A DNA stretch of 64,000 bases. Source: Apostichopus japonicus (lineage: Eukaryota; Echinodermata; Holothuroidea; Aspidochirotida; Stichopodidae). Shown here in pieces: positions 34,901-46,859 of the stretch. The notes beneath the pieces are model-generated. The model searched no databases and had not been told where the DNA came from. It saw only the letters and a program-made list of their open reading frames with translations. The DNA is taken from the NCBI RefSeq assembly GCF_037975245.1, contig NC_092582.1, positions 5,188,001 through 5,252,000 on the forward strand, written 5' to 3'. Position 1 is the first letter of the stretch. Every line of letters begins with the position of its first letter. The translations under genes and the position numbers were made by a program.

Positions 34901-37900
34901 AATATCTGCCCTTGTCTTATTCAGCAGCTGTATAGATTTGGTCATCCTATAATATTCGCTTCACTTGTTGGCACAGCCATTGGTTGATTACGGTTCTGGT
35001 ACAAATTATTCATTATCATATATTGTATCGTATCATATATTCTATATTTGGGAACCCCCCTCCCCCTACACCCGGCCCAATCCCATGTAAACATGATATC
35101 TTATTGCTCGAACTTTTTATCCTACCATAAAAATGAATAATTTTCTCATTACATCAAATTAATGTAGATGTATATATAGATTCAAATTTTATTCTCTTAT
35201 GAATTCGCATGTTTTCTCCCGTCCTCTGTGGTCTACCATATATGTCCATCTATAACTTAATCATAGGTCATACGGCACTGGAATTACATAATCAAAAACT
35301 GTATGCTCTGTGCTTAACATAATTTTGATTTGTTTTGCTGTTAAATTGGTCACCAATCGCACAAGTCTGATATAACAATACATGTGACGTTATACGAAAT
35401 ATACTTTGTAATGCTTTCTATTTTATTCATATTAGGAGCTCGTCGAACGGTGGTCAGCAGTACGCCACCACTTGGTTCTCCTCATGATAAAAACGGTAAT
35501 TATTTATATAACAGAGAATCAGTCAATGTTTACCAATGAAAGATGTTATGAAAACAAATATGTCTATGTTCCATTATCGTGTATCAAACCTGTTATTGAT
35601 CATTGGAGGGTAATGTTATAAGTCAAGGCCCTTCATAAATATGATCGCACGATTACGTAACAATATATTCACTTCTAGCATTAGCTATAGATGTCATTCG
35701 ATGTCAGTATGTCTATTCTATATTGAGATTAATATTTAACCTTGGATTACACCAATAGTCATTAACACGATATCAATCAGGAATTCACAAAGCACCTGTT
35801 ATTCAAACCACTAGGCATTAATCTCATTTTCATAATTTTGACTCAAGAAAAAACATGAGGAGTGAATTATGTATGGTCCCGGTGACATAGATGTTGCCGG
35901 GACCATATATTCCTGGCTCTCCATGCCTTCGATTTTGTAATTGCTGCAGGCTCCAACTTACTTTCTTAACATAACAGGGTTCTCAAAAGGGGGAGGGGAT
36001 GCTTCCTCCCTTTAGAACCCTCCACATGACGGCATCCCCTGCACGAGGTGCCAACTGTTCTAGGTACGCCAATGGTATACATTTTCCCCGTAATTATTAT
36101 GTCTATCCAATGAATAATTTTTTTTTTTTTTGTACAGAACCGCCGGAAGCGACATCTCTTTCAGATGTTGAGGACCCATCTGTGTCAGATCGATTAGTTA
36201 GTAGTGGTGAGATACATTGTTTGTACAGTTTACGTATAGCAACCATTGAAAACCAGGTTCACACCGCAAAATGCTACATGGCACTCCAGAAAACTATGTT
36301 GAGTGGCTATAGTGGCTATAGTGGCTATAGTGGCTATAGTGGCTATAGTGGCTATAGTGGCTATGACAGTTAGGGTTGGATTGGCATAGGTGACCATCGG
36401 TAATTACTTTGACCAGTTGGTGGGACTGGGTGTACTAAAATATGGGTCATAGCTTCTAAAGTGGGCTCCATTGTTTATTAGGGATCTGGACAAATCTAGT
36501 TGTCAGTAATGCATTATAGGATAGCAGACGCGGCCCTTGGAGAGGGGGGGGGGGGTAGGGGAGGGGAGGGGGAAAGAGAAGTGGCGTGTACATCCGTGTG
36601 AACCCCCCCCCCCCCCCGCCCACACACAAAATAATTGAAAAGTAGCTATTAGTAGAACCTTGCATGTAGTTATAATTATATACCAATTGTTTTAGCCTAA
36701 GTTTGCCTTCGTATGCATCATTTTCACATCTAAACTATTTATGTTTTGGTTTGGGGGCAGGGTCCCTCTCCAATTCATCTCCCTACTTGGAAGTCGGCTT
36801 CAACGACACTAGGGCCACAACCCTCCTGTCTAAAATCCTGAATCCACCCATGGAAAGAGTACTGACCGATATGAGGGATGGACGTGATATGAGGGGAGTG
36901 TGTGTATGTGGGGGGGGTGGGGTGGGGGTGGGGTATGTCTAAAGGTACGAGAACGGAAATATCATCCGTGGCGGCCCCGAAAATCCAAGGTTTTGAATTC
37001 CATGCTAGTCAACAATGTAAGTTAAATTTAGTAAAGTTTTGTAAAGTTAAATTCCTTGCTTTTCTTCATATTAACCGGTGCTTTTATTGACAGATTCGTC
37101 TGAAATGAGGGAAATTGGTTCCTCATTGGAAACGGCTGAAACGAGTTGTTCAGTTCCAGACCTCTTTGGTTAGTTAATTACTTACCTTTTTGAGCCATAC
37201 CATTATAATGACGTACCGTACCAAATTACATGCGCGGATCCAGAAGGAGGGGGAGGGGAAGGGAGGGGTGGATGTAAACTACAGCACCTATCAATTCTAA
37301 AGCAGTTATTAGCAAACCTTGCGCGGTGGTGACATAATAATATCCACGCCGTGTGTGCTAAGTTACTTGCATGATACAATAATAAACCGTTCATTTTTGG
37401 AAGCATCATTTCACGCCTAAACAATTTTGTTAGTAGGATGCTCCCAGACCCGTCTCGGTGGAGAGTTAGCTTAAACAACCACAAGGGAACCCCCCACCCA
37501 CCCACTTCTATGTCCGCCCCTCCCAAATGACGTACCAAATTAATATTCGTGAAGGCGTGACAACGCATTTTCACTGGTTAATAGCTAAAAACTATCAATT
37601 AAACACTCAGTAACTTGAAACTTCTAATTTTAAAATCTACGTCAAAAACATTTTTCATTACGTTTTTTTTACTTCTGATTCCATAGCACCATACAGTGGA
37701 AAGATAAATGCAGTTTCCTGGATACAGCTGAACTCCCCTTTAAACGCACTCCTACAAGATGAACGCTTAAAGAGACGTTTCGTAACTACTTGGTTTAATT
37801 TGTCAATAGCCAAGGGTGAGGGTGCGGTAGACATCATTTGTCGTGCTAACATTGGTAATGACTTTATAGAATATTTGAAAGAACAAACTGAAATATTTGA

Positions 37901-38075
37901 CATCGATACATATGATTGCTTAGCAACCACTCTGAGAGATCCAAACTTCAAAGAGATGATAAACAGGTTAGGTTTGGAAAATCAATGCGAAGAGGTCGAA
38001 CGACTGATTTCAGATGACCAGTCCAGGCACTGTGACGTAGTTCATTTTTCATTCGAAGCAGAAACTGTTGTGTGA
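31887..38075 (+). CDS. single-pass receptor: Cys-rich ectodomain, TM, unnamed C-terminal domain (gene-level entry)
   Basis: Eight exons (31887-31934, 33015-33064, 33644-34110, 34639-34755, 35436-35495, 36138-36206, 37094-37168, 37687-38075) total 1275 coding bases, exactly 424 codons plus TGA, with every junction phase-compatible. Residues 1-16 form a hydrophobic signal peptide. About 17-85 are Cys-rich (CPPGYYC, CWPCHLC, CVCDGGLNGDPF), like TNFR/EGF modules. About 86-188 are a Ser/Thr/Asn-rich stalk with several N-glycosylation sites (NGS, NTS, NAT, NIS). The TM helix is about 196-220, followed by a basic stop-transfer SRRL. Residues 228-295 come from three mini-exons, each phase 1 at both ends. 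Residues 296-424 form a domain I do not recognise, shared with the minus-strand receptor at 50.4 kb. Surface signalling receptor is inferred from the layout; ligand and pathway are unknown. Confidence 0.85.
31980..32112. repeat. purine-rich GGGAGGA tract
   Basis: Repeated GGAGGAGGGA words, located in intron 1 of the receptor. A strand-asymmetric tract of this kind can form triplex or G-quadruplex structures, which is inference. Confidence 0.7.
33015..33064 (+). CDS. exon 2: start of the Cys-rich ectodomain
   Basis: Fifty bases between ACTTAG and AGG|GTAAGT, phase 0 in and phase 2 out. It encodes QCHAGYDTCPPG. Joining to exon 3 completes CPPGYYC, which supports both borders. Confidence 0.75.
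33644..34110 (+). CDS. exon 3: Cys-rich module and glycosylated stalk
   Basis: The acceptor is GTCTTGCAG and the donor AACAG|GTGAGC. Cys pattern: C, CWPCHLC, CVCDGGLNGDPF, C. The CxC..G..GDPF..C end is typical of EGF-like modules, and the CPPGYYC...C..C start is reminiscent of TNFR modules. The rest is low-complexity Ser/Thr/Asn with five N-x-S/T sites. Confidence 0.85.
34639..34755 (+). CDS. exon 4: transmembrane helix
   Basis: Phase 1 in and out. It encodes WRKVVFIAATVPCVVLVFVV and onwards to LLVCLYRSRR: about 25 hydrophobic residues with basic residues on the inside. Confidence 0.9.
35436..35495 (+). CDS. exon 5: tail mini-exon
   Basis: Sixty bases, phase 1 at both ends, between ATATTAG and AACG|GTAATT. 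It encodes a Ser/Thr/Pro-rich stretch (TVVSSTPPLGSP). Confidence 0.75.
36138..36206 (+). CDS. exon 6: tail mini-exon
   Basis: Sixty-nine bases, phase 1 at both ends, after a strong poly-T and TGTACAG, ending AGTG|GTGAGA. It is acidic and Ser-rich (SLSDVEDPSVSD). Confidence 0.75.
36302..36364. repeat. 9-bp tandem repeat, seven copies
   Basis: AGTGGCTAT is repeated seven times without error. It lies in the intron after exon 6; the GYS peptide it could encode is outside the receptor frame. Confidence 0.95.
37094..37168 (+). CDS. exon 7: tail mini-exon
   Basis: Seventy-five bases, phase 1 at both ends, between TTGACAG and TTTG|GTTAGT. It encodes an acidic Ser/Thr-rich stretch ending SCSVPDLF. 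Confidence 0.75.
37687..38075 (+). CDS. exon 8: unnamed C-terminal cytoplasmic domain
   Basis: The acceptor is TTCCATAG; it is phase 1 in and ends at TGA 38073-38075. It encodes about 128 residues that look helical, with LQDERLKRRFV (residues 318-328), DFIEYLK and LATTLRD. The same order of motifs (W....S.L...LQDE..KRRFV...F...DI...DF.E.L....F.I.T....AT.LR) is found in the last exon of the minus-strand receptor. I see no death, TIR or kinase signature. The name and function are open. Confidence 0.85.
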
Positions 38076-38589
38076 GGTTGATATGTTCAGGAGAAGACGT
38101 TTATGGCGATCAAAATGCCGACAGAAATCCATGTTTGACGGTCGATCATCCAGGTTTAGGTTTAATATAATAGGATTGATATTAAAGGCGGCAGAAGAGG
38201 GGTCAATCTGAGGTGGGAGGGGAGGGGGCACAAACAAGCTTCGAAAGGCAGAGGGTTTGGTTTGAGGAGGCAAAATCCAGATGACCTAACCCTCTCCGTA
38301 AAGAAGAGTCCAACGGGCACTATGGTGGTTCCTTGCTGGTTGGATAAATTGGACACAGTAGCTTTCTCTGTCAGTCAACACCTGAATTCGTAATCGTAGA
38401 TTTGTATGAGAGATTTTTCTTTAGAGATATGAGAGAAATTTATGCACCTAAATATTGCATATTCAATATTGTAATATATGAAGTAAATATGCAATATACT
38501 GTATGTGCAATATATATGCATATTTAATATTGTAATTGTAGAGGTCACCTTGTGACCTCATTTAAAATGAAAGAATTAAAAATAAGTAA

Positions 38590-38890
38590 ACTCAGGAAAC
38601 TTGTGTGAATTTGGCCCCACAAATTTGGGCCTAATGAATGTGTCTGAAAGAGCATTTGAGGTGGATATCAAATTTGGGCCCACTAGCCCCCAATATGGGT
38701 CCGACAAAATCTTGTATTAAAGTTTGCGCCTAAATTGTCGCAAAAATATTCGGCCAAAACAAACTGGCTCAAAAATATATTTGCCACCCCACAAAAAATT
38801 GAATCCCAAAAATGGTGGGCCCAAATGGTCCCAAATATATTGGACCGCACAAATTCGTACCAAAAGAAAGTGTCCCAAATTGCATTTTTA
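38590..38890. repeat. GGGCC/CAAATTTGGG-rich low-complexity stretch
   Basis: Words such as AATTTGGGCC and CCCAAAT recur many times in both orientations. No coding frame is supported. Confidence 0.45.
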
Positions 38891-38904
38891 TTGAGCTTCA
38901 ATTA

Positions 38905-39474
38905 AAGGATTGGTTCAGTTGTCATACATGTTGATGTTGTATGAAAGAGGACAATATAAGAAACACAATGGTGAAAAAACTGTTCAAATATCTTTTTCGG
39001 TTAAAGAGATATTCAAGTGTGAAGTTTTATCAGATTGTGTAGAAACTGCTGAAATCTGACTAGCTGTGATGTCACATCCTCACATTCCTGAAAAGTACTT
39101 GTTTTTTTTTCTAAATATTTTGTGAGATTACATGACTTTCAACCAAAAGATATGTCAGGAGATCTCATATTTGTCAAAGGAAGTATTTGAGATTAAACAT
39201 CTGAAGAATTTTTGATTATATTATTTTCCAATGTGTTAAAATATGTGAATAATTTTTAAAGAAATGTATTCACACATGTTAAGGAAGTGAGGATGTGACA
39301 TCACACCCTCACAGTTATTTTTTTTACACCAGTCATTTTCAAAGAAATTTTGATGTCTTCAAAGTGTCATATCTCCTTAACAGAGCATGATATCATGGTA
39401 GTTTCTTCACTGTTCTTTTTGTCTTTTTGTGCTCTTTCATACAAAATAGACATGTCAAACACCTGAACCAATCT
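38905..39474. mobile_element. MITE with imperfect 45-bp terminal inverted repeats
   Basis: The left end AAGGATTGGTTCAGTTGTCA...GTATGAAAGAGG is mirrored by CTCTTTCATAC...CACCTGAACCAATCTTT on the right. An inner inverted pair (TGATGTCACATCCTCAC near 39067 and GTGAGGATGTGACATCAC near 39287) extends the fold-back. There are no open frames. Confidence 0.75.
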
Positions 39475-39599
39475 TTTTTTTCGTTTTATCAAGGGCAAGT
39501 CATGGAGAGCTGCACAATGGCATTAAATTGACCAATTCCTTTGTTTTCTTTAAAATTGAAATGATTATATATTTGGTTGATTGGCGTCTATCTTGGCGC

Positions 39600-40140
39600 A
39601 GAGTGCTGTATGTTTTTTTAAATATTTATCGTGAGTATGCCACCAACCTCACTTTAGCTGGCGATCTTGGTCCTACGTTTCATATTAGGTAATAATTATT
39701 TCTCTTTTAATTATTATCTCCAAATCAATGGTACCGCTATGGGCACTAAGATGGCACCATGTAACGCCAACATATTTATGCACGAATTGGAACAGGAGAT
39801 GCTATCCACTTCTCCTCTTAAGCCATCACATTATTATAGATACATTGACGATATATTTTTTTGTCTGGCCACATGGTGAAGAATCTCTTAAGTCTTTCAT
39901 TTTTCATGTTAATTCTTTTCATGACAGCATTAAATTTTCTGTCGAAGTTTCTAAACAACAAACATCATTTCTATATGTTCTGGTCAAGTTGGATGGCAAT
40001 TAGCCCACTGATATTCATATGTATTTATACTTTAATAGTTTTCACCCACATGGTCTCAATAGTTCTACTATGTTTACAGCCAATGCCTTATACTTAAACG
40101 AATTTAAGTTTATAAAAGAACTCATCAATTGTCGGAATCA
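39600..40140 (+). mobile_element. Penelope-like reverse transcriptase remnant
   Basis: NGTAMGTKMAP, followed by YRYIDDIFF and, in the next frame, a HGEESLKSF stretch ending near SFLYVLVKLDGN, are in the order of Penelope-like RT palm motifs. At least one frameshift lies between IDDIFF and the HGEE stretch, and the fragment is short at both ends. Confidence 0.75.
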
Positions 40141-42125
40141 TATTAGTTTGCTTACATTGGAAAAATCAGGAATTTGAAAGGATGCTTTATAAGTCTTTTG
40201 TAACCAAAGAAAATGTCTTCTTCCAAGAAAATGAACTGACGGTTCAGAAAACGTTCTTCAACATCTAAAAGAAATGAAAAGACAATACGACATTGCCAAA
40301 ATAAATGATCTGGCGTCTCCTCCTTTCTTTTGCAAAAAGTACATAAAGAGCTCTCAAATATGTTCAGAAGAAAATAAGAGCCTGTTCGTCCCTAATATCC
40401 GGTGAATAAAACAAAATTGAAGATATTGGAGTTTTGCTCCACTAACCGAATACCATGGACACTGAATAAGTCAGTACCACACTTTGTCATCAAAATTAAA
40501 TGAAGCGTTCCATTTTGTAACTGCTGTTAGATTCTCCCAAAATTTGAACTATAAATATTGTAAACAAATTTAGACACCCTTTCATTAGTTTGGATGGAGT
40601 TCCTTGCACTGTCGGTAGCAGTGAAAGGAGGCGACAGTACCATCCAGCCGGGTGGAATGGCCGAAATAAGACCCCAGTAAAGGGTAAATGGACACGTATT
40701 CAAATTAATCTACGAAGGAAAGTTGCATATAGGAACGGCCGTCCTATCACGATTCATAACATATTTTATATAAATAACCCCCCTTCTCGAACATAAAGCG
40801 ATCAAAAAATATTATTGATTGTTGACTTCGAGATAGGAGTTATTCCAAATAATTTGGTTTCCGAACTCTCTGTCCGGGACCTTTAAGCATTTGTGCTAAG
40901 AGCGAACAACGTCCGCAACAAAGATGTTATGGAAATTATGAATGGCTGCATAAATGCAATTACATCTTAAATAGAAAGCTTTCATCAAAACGGGCAAGTG
41001 AACTATCAAAACACAATTTCCAGTCACCAGGCATATCGTTTGTATAACGACAGATCGAAGTACATTTTAACCCTGCAATGAAGGAATCCAAATGAATAAC
41101 ATTCAAAGCCCCGGGACTGATAGGATTTATAATAGTACGACAGTTAATTTTCCCCTGCTTATTTCCCTTAATAAATTTAAAAATAACCCTATTAAGGTTA
41201 CGAATAAAATAGTCGGGAGGGTTTGGGAGAATTAAAAAAGGAAAACAAGTTGGGATAGGGCAAAAGCCTTTACGATGATGTTTTGCCGACGGGGTGAGGT
41301 CCCAAGCGGACCACAAATTAAGCACATGCTTAAGGCGAGAAAGATTGGGAGGAAAATTGAAGGAGAAAAGGTCCTCGCGATTAGTTGTGAAAGAAACTAC
41401 TAACATGCTGACCGGACCACGGGACCAGGTAACTGCAAAGTCGTCCACATAGGCGGGCTTAATATCAACATGTTGGCCTAATGGGAAAATAGTATATTTA
41501 ACATAGTTAACATGCAGACCTGAGACTATGAAATACCTCAAGAATACGTACAGCTTCCCTAATAGAACCGGCATACTATTGTACACCAATTTCAAAGAGC
41601 TTTAGCACCAATTTTATAATCTGTATTGAGTAAGGTGATAGGCCTAAGGTTTTCCAAAACAGACGAGTCTTTACCAGGTTTGGGGACAACAGTAACTAAT
41701 GATACCATGTCTCTGATCAGGGGAAAGCTGGCCCTCGGTGAAAGCAAACTTTAGGGACTCGACTAGCGGCTGACCAACCAGGTGCCAGAAACACTTATAA
41801 ACATTAACACCAAGACCATCGCTACAGGGAGACTTATCTAACAGCATACTATCAAGAGAAAGCTTACATTCCTCAGGAGTAAGAGGGCCGTCACAAATAA
41901 TAGAATGATCATCATCGAAAAGTCTTGTCAGGAAGTAAGCTATTAAAGAAGTAAACATCTCAGTGCGCGTAAAAATAGCATCCGACTTTGTAGGCGTTGG
42001 TATATATTAAACTGATAGGGTATATGTTTATCAAATTTCAGAGGTGCCTTAAGAGGGTCCAATCTGGGGTTTGTGAAGGGCCCGGGTTGCGGAGACCACA
42101 CATTTCGAGGGCAAGAGAGGGGCAC
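40130..42125 (-). mobile_element. L1/Tx1-type LINE ORF2 remnant
   Basis: Read on the minus strand, blocks come in family order. First is LTPEECKLSLDSMLLDKSPC then SDGLGVNVYKCFW (41.7-41.96 kb). Next is YVDDFAVTWSR, then LPNPPDYFIRNLN, FKFIKGNKQGKINCR and GALNVIHL (41.0-41.6 kb). A degraded C-terminal part follows with FCFIHRILGTN (near 40.4 kb). Frameshifts and stops separate the blocks. YVDDF is the RT catalytic motif. The 5' part (endonuclease) was not recognised. Confidence 0.8.
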
Positions 42126-45100
42126 ATGTGACTTAGATGTGATATGATCACGTCAAAACTTGCCGAAGCGATGAACTTTCTAAGCATTCCATATAAGAGA
42201 GAGAGTTATGTATAAGGCATAATTTCTTCCAGCCTTATAACAGTGCATGGTATGGGTACTACGGGGTCACACCCACCTCCCAGACTCATTCATCAGTTTT
42301 AACTTCGTTGCGTAGTCTTGAGTCTCCATTCTATTTGTCATACAGTACATTTCTGTAGCCTTCTGCTTAGATATAGATATAACATCGCTACGTTATAATG
42401 TCATACATAAATACGACGGTCATGTGATTGATAAGGGCCACTTTTTGATTTGAAAAGCGCTTTATACGGTAATAAACTTGGAGAAGTATTCAGTATTTTA
42501 ACCCTTTCGACTGATTTAGGAAACTATCACATAGATTCAGACCACTCGTTTATTTTCTCCTGGTCATCTTGACATAAACTATCAACACAATAGGGTAGGT
42601 CCATCCTGTTTATCTGGTGTTGGAATTAGTTTCAGGTTCAGCTGACGAGAATCACTGCTTTAGCTTTTTCCCACTGGTGTTTCTTTTGTTGGCTGTTTTG
42701 TGTGGTCAGGGATTATCTTAAGCTTTGTTTGCTGGCAAGTATAAGTTGACGCATGGAAGCTTTCTCCACAGTATTACTCCAGCTTCCTCTTCATAACAAA
42801 CTTGCTTCACATTTCACTCATATATATATACTGTACTTTACTTCATTACTTTGCATTTTACTTTATTACAAAGTACTGTACTGTTATTCATCTATACGGA
42901 TTACGTTATTATACTATTGGATCTTTACAATAATAATACTACTGGAAATCTTACTCTACTTGTGTTGTGTTTATTATGCATCCCCTGTTATAAAACAATG
43001 CCTCATGAGAGGAGGGGGATCGAGGGGTGGGATGGATGTCAGGGGATACAGCTTGGTGAAAGGGGTCAATTAAGTGGGAAATCTTGGATCAAAAGTGGGT
43101 TGAACTTACGATTTGATCAGAGCTCGCCCGTCCAAATCGTTGGTTTAATAAACAGACCAAGGACTGTAATGGGGTGGGTGGTATTGTCATACTCATATGT
43201 AATACTATCAAATCGTTTCCACATCGAAAAGGTAACGTAGTTTAAATTTTCAGCCTTCTCGGTTAGTATCTTATCTTATCTTCTAACACCAATAAAAACT
43301 GGAGGAATTTTTTTTTTTTTTTACAATTGTTTTTTTTTAAATTTTTCATTGTTTTTTTTACATATATATGTATGATCATTATTAATTACAAATGTTCCAT
43401 CTCTCTTAACTATGTGAACTTTCACACCGTAGTCACTGCTGATCTACTGAGGTTATCCCTAATCTTTGATATCAATTCAGCCTCGTCGCTGGGGATTTTG
43501 TAGTCGTTGTTCGTTTTGACGTGGTGACTTTTTGACGAAAAAACCAAAACGATGTTAGCAATTTGTGTATATTGTCCACCCACCTTATACCATCAAACTC
43601 GGCCTATTATAGAATTGTTTTCCATAAAATAAAATCTTTCGGATTATTCCAACCATAAGGCACGGTAAACAATCTGTCTTTCAAGGCACACGATTTGAAA
43701 CCAATCACGGTCCTAATCTATATGTCTTCTATCATGTTTGGAATAACACTGTAGATTATGCAGTTTACTATGTAAAAAAACATAGTCAACGCAGTGCAGT
43801 ATCATCTCTCGGTAACACCAAATAATCGTCTACCAATCATTTTTTTTCTACCTCAGCAACTGTTATAACATTGATATAAAAACAAAGAATAACAAACAAA
43901 TAAATAAACACAATTCATAGTCAATGAAAAAGTTACGACTTACATGATATCATCAACAAACAAAAAATAATGAAAGGTAGAGATTTGTTGATTAAGTTCA
44001 GTTTACACAAAGTATGATCTAAATCGAACAGGAATGATTACAGCAAAGGATTAAAATTAAACACTCAGGTGATGATAAACTAATTAAATTTCTCGACAAA
44101 GATGATCGGTCAACAGCTGTTTCATTTTCTTTGATATAGATACTGTTCTGTATTTATTAAATTTCAGCACTTAAGTTGCTAACTGCTCAAAAGTGTCTGG
44201 AACGAAAATATTTCCCATTCAAAATGCTTTCAACAATCTACAATCTGCTGGAAACAAATTATACATACCTTGGTAAACAAAAAAAGCCTTCTAGTCCTAG
44301 GAACAAATTTTCAACAGCATAGTCTGTTTGCATGATACAGCTGTATACATTAATGATATCAAAACCGTTAACAAAACCAGATATAAAAGTGCCAAGGTGT
44401 TAATTCAATTTCAGCAAATGTCACATGATGAGGTACAAGTACCAAGACATACAATGAAAATAAACCTTTTGGTTGACCCTCCATGAATGACCTTTGGTTG
44501 ACCCTACATGAATGACCTTTACATTCTTCATTCTAGCTACCGATGTTGGTCATTCCACCATAAATTGTACATGGAAGGAATTAAAAGTCAGAATGAATAT
44601 ATTGCAAAGCTTTTACATTAACAATGCATCCTTCCTTCAACAGTGTGTTGTAAAACTTTCTCAGCATCTTTCATTAACAGGTTAACAGTATAAAATTTCA
44701 ACATTAACCTTGGTGCTAACCTGCTGTAAGAATGTTTAACTCATACTTGATGCATGGTTTAATAAACAGGAGGACACAATAAGAAAAACAAAACACTTTT
44801 CTTGACATTAATAATCTATGGCAAACACAGAAGAGAGAGGAAAACCATGGCTGTTTTGAACAGACCTTTGGTTAAGTTCGTTCCTCTTAAAGAGGTGCTC
44901 CATAATATGTAGGTATGCACCAATATTGCAAACAGTTGATTCTTTATTCAAAGTTTTACTTCATTAGAAGAGTTCATTCTTAAGTGGAGTTTTTACTTCA
45001 CTAAAAGAATTGGTTCTTTACTGGAATTTTATTTCATTAGAAGAATTGATTCTAAAGTGGAGTTTTACTTCAATAGAAGGGTTGATTCATTTAATGATTC

Positions 45101-45868
45101 ACAAAATGGCACACAGATAACTAGAACCCCAAAATAAATGGCATAACTCAGACAGTTCCATTCTAGCCTAAAATTGGCTTTGCTCTTTTCCAGTTTGTTG
45201 AAAATTCCCCAGTCAAGATTTCAGTAGTTCATTTATTTACAAATTTACAAAGATATTGGAATAGTCGCATTGAAATTTATAATTTTAACAAAGATTCATT
45301 TATTGTGTAATTTTCCTATCGTTTTCGTCCATTTTCTACTAACTTTTAACATTATGAAGATTACCTCTCATTGTCGTCAGTGTAATTCTAATGTCGGTTA
45401 AAAGTTAATTATACATGGACTAGGCCGACTTTGCCTTCCTGCACGACTATGATGCAGGGAATATACCTAGGCTATATGCGCCTAGGCACAATGGAGTATA
45501 TATCCCCCATACTCATGCATGCATTTACAAGTGAACCGTGCCAAAAAACTGTGCCTTTCCCATTTCCATTGCACTATCATTGCATCGCGCGTTACCGCCG
45601 TTCTAACCCGGTGTGGCACATAACATTTTTTGGAAAAACCAAAGCATGTCAATTAAGTCAAGTTTTCAACACATAACTCTGTTCCCATGGCAACCACATA
45701 TTTTGATAGCATTTGACTTATGTCATACCTGTGAGTTTCCATGTCAATTCCATGGAGTTTTTGACACACGCACACACTGACACGCACACCTAGACACGTC
45801 TTGGACCCTCCCCCAGTCATGGACATCCAGTCCACTTGGGGTACCTCCGAGAGTAGCTACTCAGGAAA
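42126..45868. other. no gene recognised
   Basis: AT-rich sequence with poly-T tracts near 43310-43360. A short direct repeat of GACCTTTGGTTGACCCT lies near 44470-44515. No splice-bordered open frame with recognisable motifs on either strand. Confidence 0.45.
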
Positions 45869-46228
45869 TTAACCATTTCCACCGATATAGCTTTCAACGG
45901 CCAAACTGACAAAGGAACTACAACATCTGATCGTGGCTATGGGAAGGATGAGAAAAGTATCACAATGAACAACATGTTTGCATTCAGCAAGATGGATCTC
46001 CAAAAGACCGCTTGATAAATAATGCAGCCAGTCAATAAACGGCAACTTTGGCAGGAAATGTTCACAAGTTATCATTAATTCACCAATACCAATCATCAGT
46101 GCCGTCTCCAAGAAGAAGTAAATTTTGTACCCACGTGACTTTTCTATAGACGCACAGAACATCATATAACCCATGCAGTTAGAGTCACAACAAACACAAT
46201 TGAAAAATGCCCTAGGATTCTTTATCAT
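45869..46228 (-). other. 119-codon open frame of unknown status
   Basis: The frame is Cys- and hydrophobic-rich and starts with ATG, but matches no family I know. It has no neighbouring exon with compatible borders. It may be chance. Listed only because it is the longest unexplained open frame in this spacer. Confidence 0.15.
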
Positions 46229-46654
46229 GATACAATATCACTAAATGAATACATTTTGATAAGAAGAAAAAAAATGGCAGAAGGTCCTAATGAATTGTAA
46301 ATCCCCCCCCCCCCCTTATCCATCACCTATATCACCCATTCTGCAGCAAAGCCATCCCTCACCCCAGCTGTCCCCATCCACCCATCTGACACCCCCTCAC
46401 CCCAGCCACAATATCAAGAAACACAATGACAATCTAATGGACTTAAAAGAAAGGACAAGTAATATTTACAAACATTTATGTCATAGATAAAATGTGAAGT
46501 TAAAGTTACAATGATAGTATCAAGGTTATAACAGCATAACCCTGGATAAACCGAGAGACCCTGAGTGGGAACCATGTACCCACTACAGTATACATACACA
46601 ACTGTATATAGAGCAGGAGGTTTGGGTACAAATCCTGGGAGGTTAGAAGATTTT

Positions 46655-46672
46655 CCACTGTTATATATATAC

Positions 46673-46752
<80 letters not shown>
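46655..46752. repeat. (TA)n microsatellite
   Basis: TA repeats with a few interruptions. On the minus strand the tract is the 3' tail of the adjoining SINE. Confidence 0.9.
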
Positions 46753-46754
<2 letters not shown>

Positions 46755-46858
46755 AGAACAGTGAAAAAACTTCCAGCCTCAACCGGGGTTCGAACCTGGG
46801 CCTCCCGCTTTACATGCGCACACCCTAACCACTAGGCTATGGACGCTGATTGTGTGTC
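46753..46858 (-). mobile_element. tRNA-derived SINE with (TA)n tail
   Basis: On the minus strand TAGCCTAGTGG (46829-46839) fits the pol III A-box and GGTTCGAACCC (46786-46796) the B-box, at tRNA spacing. The would-be acceptor stem does not pair fully. The sequence continues into GAGGCTGGAAGTTTTTTCAC and then TA repeats, as at 19294-19357. That makes it a SINE, not a functional tRNA. Confidence 0.75.
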
Positions 46859-46859
46859 C

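Noticed and set aside
35999-36373. 124-codon open frame with a Gly-Tyr-Ser repeat
   Set aside because: It overlaps receptor exon 6 in frame only by accident of reading through splice sites. The repeat is the intronic 9-bp array, and phase agreement with exons 5 and 7 supports the short exon.
46753-46858. A functional tRNA gene
   Set aside because: The A- and B-boxes are good, but the acceptor and anticodon stems do not pair and the sequence continues into a SINE-type tail.
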